This document shows, in pieces, positions 1 to 6,655 of a DNA stretch of 40,607 nucleotides. A program made the position numbers and the translations under genes. Under the pieces are notes generated by a model. That model was given only the letters and a program-made list of their open reading frames with translations, did no database searches and was not told where the DNA came from. This DNA comes from Bacteroidota bacterium (GTDB lineage Bacteria > Bacteroidota > Bacteroidia > Chitinophagales > Chitinophagaceae). The stretch spans positions 1 to 40,607 of the forward strand of contig JAEZZY010000062.1 of assembly GCA_023418315.1 (NCBI GenBank), in the 5' to 3' direction. Each line of letters starts with the position of its first letter. Within the stretch, counting starts at the first letter, position 1.

Positions 1-491
1 TTACCCCGCCCGTCATCAAAAAAGATGAAGAGGTGAAAGAAGATGAAAAACCGGCAGAAGTAAAAGAACTGAAAGAAGCTGCCGCCGGCGTAAAAACCGA
101 AGAAGGTGATGTGGACGGAATTGACCCGGGTATCGTAGATAACCCCGGCACCGGAACAGGCGTGGTAGAAGCGCCGCCACCGCCGCAGATTTTTACCTAT
201 GTATCCCAAATGCCGGAGCCATCGGTAGATATCAACGATTTCCTGAGCAAAAATCTTCGCTATCCCGAATTTGCAAAAGAAAACAACATACAGGGACGCG
301 TATCCGTAAAATTTGTAGTGAATGAAGACGGAAGCGTATCGGATGTAAAAGTGGTAAAAGGAATCGGTGGAGGTTGTGATGAAGAAGCCGTGCGTGTGAT
401 TAAGAAAATCCCGAAATGGAAGCCCGGTAAAAACAACGGGGTGCCGGTAAAGGTTTATTACACACAGCCCATCAACTTCAAGCTGCAATAA
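1..491 (+). CDS. tonB: Energy transducer TonB, C-terminal part (5' end outside window)
   Basis: The frame is open from the left edge and ends with TAA at 489-491, so only the last ~163 codons are present. A charged, Lys/Glu/Pro-rich stretch, the usual periplasm-spanning linker, comes first. It is followed by a TonB C-terminal domain of about 90 residues: NLRYPEFAKENNIQGRVSVK, FVVNEDGSVSDVKVVKG, then the A-V-x-x-I-x-x-P-K-W-x-P-G-K motif and a PINFKL end. TonB passes proton-motive force from ExbB/ExbD in the inner membrane to outer-membrane receptors such as SusC-like transporters. This spelling of the domain is typical of Bacteroidota. Whether the missing N-terminus is a plain membrane anchor or a BlaR/M56-type domain cannot be seen. 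A hairpin terminator follows. Confidence 0.93.
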   Translation, partial: TPPVIKKDEEVKEDEKPAEVKELKEAAAGVKTEEGDVDGIDPGIVDNPGTGTGVVEAPPPPQIFTYVSQMPEPSVDINDFLSKNLRYPEFAKENNIQGRVSVKFVVNEDGSVSDVKVVKGIGGGCDEEAVRVIKKIPKWKPGKNNGVPVKVYYTQPINFKLQ

Positions 492-510
492 TCTTACAAA
501 AACAATTTTC

Positions 511-545
511 AAAAAAGTCATTCATCTGTTGAATGGCTTTTTTTA
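511..545. terminator. Rho-independent terminator, probably bidirectional
   Basis: The arms 511-524 and 530-543 pair almost perfectly (one G-T wobble) around a 5-nt loop. An A-run forms the left foot and a T-run the right foot. It lies between the convergent tonB and ABM-domain genes, so it can stop transcripts from either side. Confidence 0.8.
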
Positions 546-641
546 TGGGCATTATAGGGATGAAATGTTTGCGCTTGTATTGCATTTTCGGATTGAAAAT
601 ACCGCTACCGTATCGAAAAGAAATACCGGCGTTTATAGGCA

Positions 642-941
642 TTAGGCTTCCGTGCCGGTCTTCCGTTTCACACTCCATGCCTGCGGCTTGCCGGCAAACA
701 GTGCTTTGGTTTTTGTCCAGGTATCTTTAAATAATTCGGAGAAACGATAATGATTGAGATGCGCTTCACTTTGCCAATGGCTATAGGTAAAAAAAACGGC
801 TTCATCCTGCTCATCCTGCCAAAGCTCCAGATGTTCGCAACCTTCAAAACGGCGAATCAATTGTTTCCGCTCTTCAAAAAGCGTTAAAAAATCATCTACG
901 GCATCTGCCCGGAAACGCATTTGTACGATGCGTAAGATCAT
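642..941 (-). CDS. Putative quinol monooxygenase / antibiotic biosynthesis monooxygenase (ABM) domain protein
   Basis: This 99-residue protein has the single ferredoxin-like ABM fold pattern: an opening strand MILRIVQMRF, a helix of Phe, Leu and Lys/Arg residues, the segment GCEHLELWQDEQDEAVFFTY, then SHWQSEAHLNHYRFSELF. Family members are small cofactor-free monooxygenases, quinol oxygenases (YgiN-like) or heme-degrading enzymes. No residue here settles the substrate. The start overlaps the stop of the upstream DUF62 gene by 4 bp (ATGA), so the two are translationally coupled. Family confidence is high; activity is unknown. Confidence 0.8.
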   Translation of the reverse strand: MILRIVQMRFRADAVDDFLTLFEERKQLIRRFEGCEHLELWQDEQDEAVFFTYSHWQSEAHLNHYRFSELFKDTWTKTKALFAGKPQAWSVKRKTGTEA

Positions 942-1732
942 TCAAAAAAGATTTTGATAGTGTTGTAAATAAGATGCTGATCCTGCCGCAGCTTCAAGCC
1001 GAAAAGACTTGCGGCTTGGCCTCTGTTAATCGCTATTTCCAGATAACCGGCGCTGTTGAAACGGCAGAGCTTCTCTCCCTGCTTCACCTCCGTATAGTGC
1101 TTGCTGATGGCAGAGATGAATTCGTTCCGCATAAATTGGATTTTAAAGTTCCGGTTTCGCCCTATTTTTTCAAACTGCTCGCGGGTAATATTCAGCACTA
1201 CATTTTCAAAACGGTCTATATGGATCACATGGCATTCCACCGTATTTCCTTCTATCCTGGGCAGCCAGTGGGTAGGTGCATTTTTCAATTCGCAAGGTGC
1301 CAGCGTCAGTTTTTCGGGACTATCTTTTTCAAGCAAAGCCAGCAATGTGCCCACTTGTTGTAGCCAGGCTTTAAACCCGTTGTCGGCATTCATCTTACAA
1401 CCGCCCCATACCTTGTCTATAGATGCATCGAAAGCAAGCGATAAGATACCATTATCCGGCGCTAAAAAATATTGCCCGTTTTTTTCGCAGAGCAGCAAGG
1501 TGCTTTCCTTGTCATAAAACACATCAAACAAGATAACATGGCAAGTCTTAGCCGGAAAACTTTGATAGGCAGCCGCCAAAATATAAGCAGCTTGTTGCAA
1601 ATGAAATGGTGCGATGCTGTGCGTAATGTCTATAATCGGAATCTGCGGTGTGTATTGTCTCATCATCCCTTTCGCATACGCTACAGAGGCATCCTGCAAA
1701 CCGAAATCCGACAAAAGGGTAATACAATCCAT
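938..1732 (-). CDS. Divergent SAM hydroxide adenosyltransferase-like protein (DUF62 family)
   Basis: The start chosen is the ATG at 1732, giving 264 residues beginning MDCITLLSDFG. The frame continues 30 codons upstream, but that part contains the promoter and does not look coding. Family signatures visible are TLLSDFG at the N-terminus, DITHSI, HLQQAAYILAAAY, APDNGILSLAFD, and a C-terminal domain with HIDRFENVVLNI. The family hydrolyses S-adenosylmethionine to adenosine and methionine; halogenases are relatives. The usual VDPGVGT-x-R segment is replaced by FDVFYDKES and no HGRD motif is present, so two residues of the known Asp-Arg-His triad appear missing. Bacteroidota often carry such short divergent versions. 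It is the first gene of a two-gene unit with the ABM gene. Confidence 0.8.
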   Translation of the reverse strand: MDCITLLSDFGLQDASVAYAKGMMRQYTPQIPIIDITHSIAPFHLQQAAYILAAAYQSFPAKTCHVILFDVFYDKESTLLLCEKNGQYFLAPDNGILSLAFDASIDKVWGGCKMNADNGFKAWLQQVGTLLALLEKDSPEKLTLAPCELKNAPTHWLPRIEGNTVECHVIHIDRFENVVLNITREQFEKIGRNRNFKIQFMRNEFISAISKHYTEVKQGEKLCRFNSAGYLEIAINRGQAASLFGLKLRQDQHLIYNTIKIFFE

Positions 1733-1739
1733 GGGCACA

Positions 1740-1770
1740 CAAATGTAAATTTGAATAACGGCAAAAGCAA
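1740..1770 (-). promoter_or_regulatory. Bacteroidota-type promoter of the DUF62 gene
   Basis: On the minus strand TTTTG (its TTG at 1770-1768) is followed after 20 nt by TACATTTG (1747-1740), matching the TTTG / TAnnTTTG -33/-7 consensus of the Bacteroidota housekeeping sigma factor. Only 7 nt separate the box from the ATG at 1732, so the transcript should have almost no leader. Confidence 0.65.
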
Positions 1771-1806
1771 AATGAGTTTTATATTCGGGGAATAATTGAC
1801 TTTTCG

Positions 1807-2373
1807 ATGAAAAGTAAATCAAGAAAATTAACGAAGGAGGAAACCACGGTATTGCTTGGCATATTGAAAACCAGATTTGAGCAACATAAAAACCGGCATA
1901 AGCAGGTGAAATGGGAAGAGGTGGAGGCGAAGCTGCAAACCAATGCCGGTACGCTAAGTGTGCTTCAGGAAATGGAGGATACAGGGGGCGAGCCCGATGT
2001 AGTAGCTATAGGCAAAACCGGGAAGGAACTCATCTTTTGCGATTGCTCATCCGAAAGCCCCAAAGGACGCAGAAGCATTTGCTATGATCCTGAAGCACTG
2101 GCATCCCGAAAAGAGCACAAGCCGGCCAATAGCGCTATAGGCATGGCTGCAGATATGGGTGTGGAGTTATTGACGGAGGAAGAATACCGCCGTTTGCAAA
2201 CATTCGGCACCTTCGACCAGAAAACATCCAGTTGGGTGCAAACCCCTGCGAATATCCGTAAGCTGGGCGGCGCTTTATTTTGCGACAGACGTTACGATAC
2301 GGTTTTTGTGTATCATAACGGCGCTGAGTCTTACTATGCGGCAAGAGGTTTTCGCGGAAAGCTGAGCCTGTAG
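1807..2373 (+). CDS. DUF4256 domain-containing protein
   Basis: This 188-residue soluble protein has no signal peptide or membrane segment. It matches my memory of DUF4256: an N-terminal helical part (LLGILKTRFEQH), then LQEMEDTGGEPDVV, FCDCSSESPKGRRSICYD, a middle MGVELLTEEEYRRLQ, and a C-terminal ANIRKLGGALFCDRRYDTVF followed by YYAARGFRG. The family has no established function. The gene is divergent from the DUF62 gene and convergent, with a 9-bp gap, with the cytochrome lipoprotein gene. No TAnnTTTG box was found upstream. The ATG at 1807 gives a typical family length. Confidence 0.85.
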   Translation: MKSKSRKLTKEETTVLLGILKTRFEQHKNRHKQVKWEEVEAKLQTNAGTLSVLQEMEDTGGEPDVVAIGKTGKELIFCDCSSESPKGRRSICYDPEALASRKEHKPANSAIGMAADMGVELLTEEEYRRLQTFGTFDQKTSSWVQTPANIRKLGGALFCDRRYDTVFVYHNGAESYYAARGFRGKLSL

Positions 2374-2382
2374 TGAAAATTC

Positions 2383-2706
2383 TTAACTCTTAGCCAGCGA
2401 CATGATATAGCCACGCACTTTTCCTCCTTGCTCGCTATCCAGCTTGGAACGCTTGACCATTCTGGGAAGGATGCGATCCCATTTTTCTTTTGTACGGCTT
2501 TCAGGCAGGTATAATTTGTGGCAACGGTCGCAATTGCTTTCCCACAGCATCTTACCTTCTTCCAACTCGGCGGTGGTGTAGGTGCGTTCTATAATCCCCT
2601 CTGTTTTGGCGGTGCCGGTAGCGGCTTTTTTAGAGGACGAACAAGCCGAAAATACCCCCACGCTTAGGGCTATGGACAAGGTCGTAATAAATAATTTTGA
2701 TTTCAT
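2383..2706 (-). CDS. Cytochrome c-like lipoprotein, one CxxCH heme site
   Basis: The 107-residue product starts with a lipoprotein signal peptide: basic MKSK, a hydrophobic core, and the lipobox FSAC, predicting cleavage before Cys-22. A Ser/Lys/Ala-rich linker leads to a small c-type heme domain with CDRCHKLY, where the two Cys and the His bind heme. A distal Met (PRMVKRS) could be the sixth ligand. It is probably a periplasmic or outer-membrane-attached electron carrier. The gene starts 21 bp downstream of the fused E1 gene on the same strand and may share its transcript, although no functional tie is obvious. The redox partner is unknown. Confidence 0.82.
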   Translation of the reverse strand: MKSKLFITTLSIALSVGVFSACSSSKKAATGTAKTEGIIERTYTTAELEEGKMLWESNCDRCHKLYLPESRTKEKWDRILPRMVKRSKLDSEQGGKVRGYIMSLAKS

Positions 2707-2727
2707 ACGGTTTCAGTATTTAGGATA

Positions 2728-4779
2728 TTAATACGAAAGTAAGGTTTCTATTTTTTCTGCCAGCTTATCGGCATTCGGGAGCATAGCCGCTTCCAGCGCC
2801 ATGTTCATAGGCACGGCGGGCAGGTTGAGCGCACCCATTGTCTGCACCGGTGCATCCAGATAACGGAAGCAATGCTGTGCAATGCGGCCGGCTAAGGCTT
2901 CGCAAAAAGAATTATGCAATTGTTCTTCCGTAAGTACGATACACTTACCATGTTTGCGCACGGTAGTGTAAATCAATTCTTCATCCAAAGGGAAAAGAGT
3001 GCGTAAATCAATTACTTCTACCCTACCCTCAAAACGTTTTGCGGCATTCTTAGCCCAATGCACACCCATTCCGTAAGTGATGATGCAAATAGATTCTCCG
3101 TTTTCCACTGTTTTTTCATCGGCTTGCACTACGGAGATTCCTTTCCCGAAGGGCAAGATATAATCCCTATCCGGCTCGATGGTTTTGGCATCTTCCGTAC
3201 CGGGTACTTTGCTCCAGTAAAGTCCTTTATGCTCCAGCATGACCACCGGATTGGGATCGTGGAAAGCGGCTTTCATCAAGCCTTTCAGGTCAGCGGCATT
3301 GCTGGGGTAGGCTATTTTTATTCCTTTTATAGTAGCTAAGGTGCTTTCCACACTGCCGCTATGATACGGCCCGCCACCGCCATACGCGCCTATGGGGACA
3401 CGAATAATACAGGATACCGGAAATTTACCACAACTGAGGTAGCAGGATTTGCTGATTTCCGTTACCAATTGGTTGATGCCGGGATAGATATAATCAGCAA
3501 ACTGCACTTCCACAATCGGCTTTAATCCCACAGCACTCATGCCTACCGTAGAACCGATAATATAGGCTTCCTGGATGGCGGTGTTAAAAACGCGATCGTC
3601 GCCGAATTTATCGGCCAGGGTAGCCGCTTCGCGGAAAACGCCGCCTAATCGCTTGCCTACATCTTGTCCGTAAAAAAGCGCTTCGGGATAATCTTGCAGT
3701 ATTTCTTCCACGGCATGGAGTGCCGCATCTACCATTACTACTTTTTCTCTGCCTTCGGGACTGCGGTTGCCGGTTTCTTCGGTGATCTTTAGCGGTGCAA
3801 ATACATGCTCGGATACGGTGGCAGGGTCCGGCTCGGCAGCAGCTACGGCGCTGGCAAATTCTCTGGCTACAAATTCTTTTTCTTCTTCCGCTATGCTTTC
3901 CAAAAGCGTTTCTTTTACCCCGCTGTCCAACAATAGTTTTCGGAGCTTAGGTCCGGGGTCATCTTTCAGGTGCTTGGCCATATCTTCTTCCGTACGATAC
4001 CACTCTCTACGCACACCGGATGTATGATGCCCCAGCAAGGGAACTTTAGCATGTATCAACACCGGCTTGCGCTCGCGGCGCACCCAGTCTATGGTATAAG
4101 ACATGGTTTTGTAGCTGTCGGTGAAATCGCTGCCGTTCACACGCACCCGTTCTATTCCTTTAAAACCTGCAGCATATTCATAAGCATCCATAGTGCGGGC
4201 TTCATCGCTGCTTACGGAAATACCCCAGTCATTATCCTGCACTAAATATATCACCGGCAATTGATGCAAGGCGGCAAATTGTAAGGCTTCGCTCACTTCT
4301 CCTTCGGTAACGCTGCCATCTCCTAAAGAACATACGACCACCGGAGGAAGTTCGTAGTTTCCTAAGTTTCTTTTTTCTCTGTACTGTATGCCTTGTGCAA
4401 TACCTGTAGTAGGGATAACCTGCATACCGGTAGCACTGCTTTGGTGGATGATGGTGGGATAGTTTTGCCGGCGGATGTTCGGGTGATTATAATATTCCCT
4501 GCCGCCGGTAAACGGATCATCAGCTTTTGCAAGAAGCTGCAACATCAGTTCGTAAGGACGGTAGCCCATCCCGAGCATCAGGCTTTCATCCCTATAATAG
4601 GGACTTACAAAATCGCAAGGTTTTAATAAAAACCCGGTAGCAAGCTGTATCGCCTCATGCCCTCTTGATGTGCTGTGTACGTACTTACAAATCTGCCTGT
4701 TGGCATCGTAAGTATCTGCCATCGCTCTTGCCGTCATCATCAATCGGTACGCCTTGAGTAGTAATTCTTTTGAAGCCAT
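2728..4779 (-). CDS. Fused alpha/beta 2-oxoacid dehydrogenase E1 component (branched-chain type)
   Basis: The start chosen is the ATG at 4779 (683 residues, MASKELLLKAYRLMMTARAM). An extra 26 upstream codons contain the promoter. Residues 1 to ~330 are an E1-alpha with a thiamine diphosphate motif beginning GDGSVTEGE at 153 and ending QDNDWG. Residues ~350 to 683 are an E1-beta with GQDVGKRLGGVF, FADYIYPGINQL, IRVPIGAYGGGGPYHSGSVE and a C-terminal TPP-enzyme domain (VIDLRTLFPLDEE). Separate subunits in most bacteria are joined in one chain here, which is common in Bacteroidota. The likely role is oxidative decarboxylation of branched-chain 2-oxoacids from Val/Leu/Ile; pyruvate is the alternative. 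No E2 or E3 gene lies nearby. Confidence 0.88.
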   Translation of the reverse strand: MASKELLLKAYRLMMTARAMADTYDANRQICKYVHSTSRGHEAIQLATGFLLKPCDFVSPYYRDESLMLGMGYRPYELMLQLLAKADDPFTGGREYYNHPNIRRQNYPTIIHQSSATGMQVIPTTGIAQGIQYREKRNLGNYELPPVVVCSLGDGSVTEGEVSEALQFAALHQLPVIYLVQDNDWGISVSSDEARTMDAYEYAAGFKGIERVRVNGSDFTDSYKTMSYTIDWVRRERKPVLIHAKVPLLGHHTSGVRREWYRTEEDMAKHLKDDPGPKLRKLLLDSGVKETLLESIAEEEKEFVAREFASAVAAAEPDPATVSEHVFAPLKITEETGNRSPEGREKVVMVDAALHAVEEILQDYPEALFYGQDVGKRLGGVFREAATLADKFGDDRVFNTAIQEAYIIGSTVGMSAVGLKPIVEVQFADYIYPGINQLVTEISKSCYLSCGKFPVSCIIRVPIGAYGGGGPYHSGSVESTLATIKGIKIAYPSNAADLKGLMKAAFHDPNPVVMLEHKGLYWSKVPGTEDAKTIEPDRDYILPFGKGISVVQADEKTVENGESICIITYGMGVHWAKNAAKRFEGRVEVIDLRTLFPLDEELIYTTVRKHGKCIVLTEEQLHNSFCEALAGRIAQHCFRYLDAPVQTMGALNLPAVPMNMALEAAMLPNADKLAEKIETLLSY

Positions 4780-4795
4780 AGGTAATTGTTGGTTG

Positions 4796-4803
4796 CAAAT
4801 GTA
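4796..4803 (-). promoter_or_regulatory. -7 promoter element of the fused E1 gene
   Basis: TACATTTG on the minus strand matches TAnnTTTG exactly, 16 nt before the ATG at 4779. No convincing -33 TTG is seen at the proper distance. It sits back to back with the promoter of the membrane protein gene at 4871. Confidence 0.5.
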
Positions 4804-4842
4804 CATTTTACGAAAGATTAATGGCGGTTTAAAGCGATTGTT

Positions 4843-4850
4843 TAGCTTTG
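4843..4850 (+). promoter_or_regulatory. -7 promoter element of the LIC_10190-like gene
   Basis: TAGCTTTG matches TAnnTTTG, 20 nt before the ATG at 4871. No clear -33 element is seen. Its position supports the ATG at 4871 over a longer open frame that would overlap the E1 gene. Confidence 0.45.
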
Positions 4851-4870
4851 GCGGCAAAAATCACGGCTCT

Positions 4871-6619
4871 ATGTTAGAAATCATCCTTGTATGGGTCTAT
4901 ATATTTTTTACCTCGTATGCAGTGGGCGGTATGGTGATGGATTCTTTGGTTTATAGGAATGACCGCAAAAATTCGGATTCACGCCTTTCTTATACACTGC
5001 TTACATCGCTTACGGGGTTAATTGTGATTATGGTAATAGCGGGCTATATGTCGCTATTTTTGAAAACCGGACTTGTTATCAATGTATTGCTATGCAGTTT
5101 TAGTTTGTACTATTATTTTATTAGAAGAAAAAACCTTCCCTACTTAAAATATACGGTAAAGAATAACGAATTGTCGCTCATCATTCGCAATTTGTTTTTA
5201 CTTATTGCTTTTATATTGATTTTAGTAAAAGCGGCGGGGCCTATTAATAATCCTGATACAGGAGCTTATCATTTGCCTATGGTGAAATGGATAGAAAACT
5301 ATAAGGTGATAAAAGGCTTGGTCAATATCCATTCGCGTTTAGGTTTTAATTATCAATACGAACTGCTATGTGCCGTGTATGGATTGGCTTTTTTGAAAGG
5401 ATCTACCATCCATGCTATGAATGGTTATTTTATGTTGGTTACGGTTCTTTATTTGGTCGGTACCCTTTCGTTTTATCGTACAAAAAAATTGTCCTCGCTT
5501 GATTTCATTAAGCTCGTGATATTGTTTTTTGTGATGAACATGAATAATGCCGTTTCCAGTTTCAGCCCCGATTTTCCGGCTGCTGCGCTGGTCATCATCG
5601 TATTGTTGCTGGTATTGAAAAAGTTTTATGACGGCAGTTTATATGCTTTTGACGAAATAGGCAAACTGGCTTTTCTGTTTACGATAGGGTCTGTTTTATT
5701 TAAAATATCTTCAGCGCCGGTATTTCTTTTTTGCTTGTTTTTCCTGCTTCCCTTATTGAAGCGTAACTATAAAACGGTAGGCATTTTATTTATAACAGTC
5801 ATTCTTTGCTTGCTTCCTTATTTTATCCGGAACTATTATACTTCCGGCTATCTTATCTATCCTTTGTACAGTCTGGATTTGTTTGATCCGGTATGGAAGG
5901 TGAATATGGAGCAGGTTATTTTTGAAAAAGATATTATTCGTTACTGGGCGTTGAATGTACCATACGGTCAGCCGTTGCCCACCGGCAAAGCTTTGTTTGC
6001 TACGTGGATTAGTTATTTGAAAATTTCCAACACGGCATATATCTATCTGATGGGCTTGCTGGGTGTTTGTGTGCTCATCAGTATCGGCATCCTTGTGCGA
6101 AAATTGTTTTTAAGGCAATATGACTATGTATGGCTTTGTCTGTTGTTTTACATCTGCCTGGGATACTGGTGGTACAATGCGCCCGACCCACGCTTTGGTA
6201 TCGGGTTTATTCTCCCGTTTATAGGCATTGTACTTACTGTGTCTGCGAAAATGTTGATTAAAAATATTCCGTCCGTTTTTACCAACAGCACATTGATGGT
6301 CCTCATTTTACTTTGTATAATGATGATTAAAGGGAAAGCTATAGGAGAAGTACCGAACAGTTACGATAAGATTTCCTATAATCTTCTTACTCCGCCGCCT
6401 TATATTCCTTCCAAAACCGTGAATCTGGGAACGGAAGCGAAACCATCCTGGTATGCTATTTCATCTGACACGAGCTATTGCTGGGAAGCTTGTTTGCCTT
6501 GCTCTTACCAACAGGATAAATATGAATATCTGGGAGATAAGGTGGAAGACGGATTCAAGCATGTGGATGGAGAAATAGTCGTTACCGACAGTTTAAGGAA
6601 GATATATTTCCATAAGTAA
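4871..6619 (+). CDS. Large multi-pass membrane protein, LIC_10190-like, GT-C glycosyltransferase fold (putative)
   Basis: From the ATG at 4871 this is 582 residues with roughly 12-14 hydrophobic segments. After the first helices comes a soluble loop with NPDTGAYHLPMVKWIENYK, which resembles the acidic, substrate-facing first loop of GT-C glycosyltransferases that use polyprenyl-linked sugars. A conserved-looking YNAPDPRFGIGF segment follows in a late loop, and a ~70-residue Cys-containing tail (SYCWEACLPCSYQQDKY) ends the chain. The family name rests on memory of similar Bacteroidota and Leptospira proteins; the donor and acceptor are unknown. It lies 36 bp upstream of the YfhO-like gene on the same strand, suggesting the two act in the same envelope process. 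Confidence 0.7.
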   Translation: MLEIILVWVYIFFTSYAVGGMVMDSLVYRNDRKNSDSRLSYTLLTSLTGLIVIMVIAGYMSLFLKTGLVINVLLCSFSLYYYFIRRKNLPYLKYTVKNNELSLIIRNLFLLIAFILILVKAAGPINNPDTGAYHLPMVKWIENYKVIKGLVNIHSRLGFNYQYELLCAVYGLAFLKGSTIHAMNGYFMLVTVLYLVGTLSFYRTKKLSSLDFIKLVILFFVMNMNNAVSSFSPDFPAAALVIIVLLLVLKKFYDGSLYAFDEIGKLAFLFTIGSVLFKISSAPVFLFCLFFLLPLLKRNYKTVGILFITVILCLLPYFIRNYYTSGYLIYPLYSLDLFDPVWKVNMEQVIFEKDIIRYWALNVPYGQPLPTGKALFATWISYLKISNTAYIYLMGLLGVCVLISIGILVRKLFLRQYDYVWLCLLFYICLGYWWYNAPDPRFGIGFILPFIGIVLTVSAKMLIKNIPSVFTNSTLMVLILLCIMMIKGKAIGEVPNSYDKISYNLLTPPPYIPSKTVNLGTEAKPSWYAISSDTSYCWEACLPCSYQQDKYEYLGDKVEDGFKHVDGEIVVTDSLRKIYFHK

Positions 6620-6629
6620 GGAGAACGCT

Positions 6630-6637
6630 TATTTTTG
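6630..6637 (+). promoter_or_regulatory. Possible internal -7 promoter element before the YfhO-like gene
   Basis: TATTTTTG matches TAnnTTTG, 18 nt before the ATG at 6656, inside the 36-bp gap after the preceding gene. The YfhO-like gene may have its own start in addition to read-through. Confidence 0.35.
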
Positions 6638-6655
6638 TTTCTCTAAATACATGTT

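Noticed and set aside
1733..1822. Longer N-terminus for the DUF62 protein
   Set aside because: The added 30 residues contain the promoter boxes and do not resemble the family, whose domain starts at the chosen ATG.
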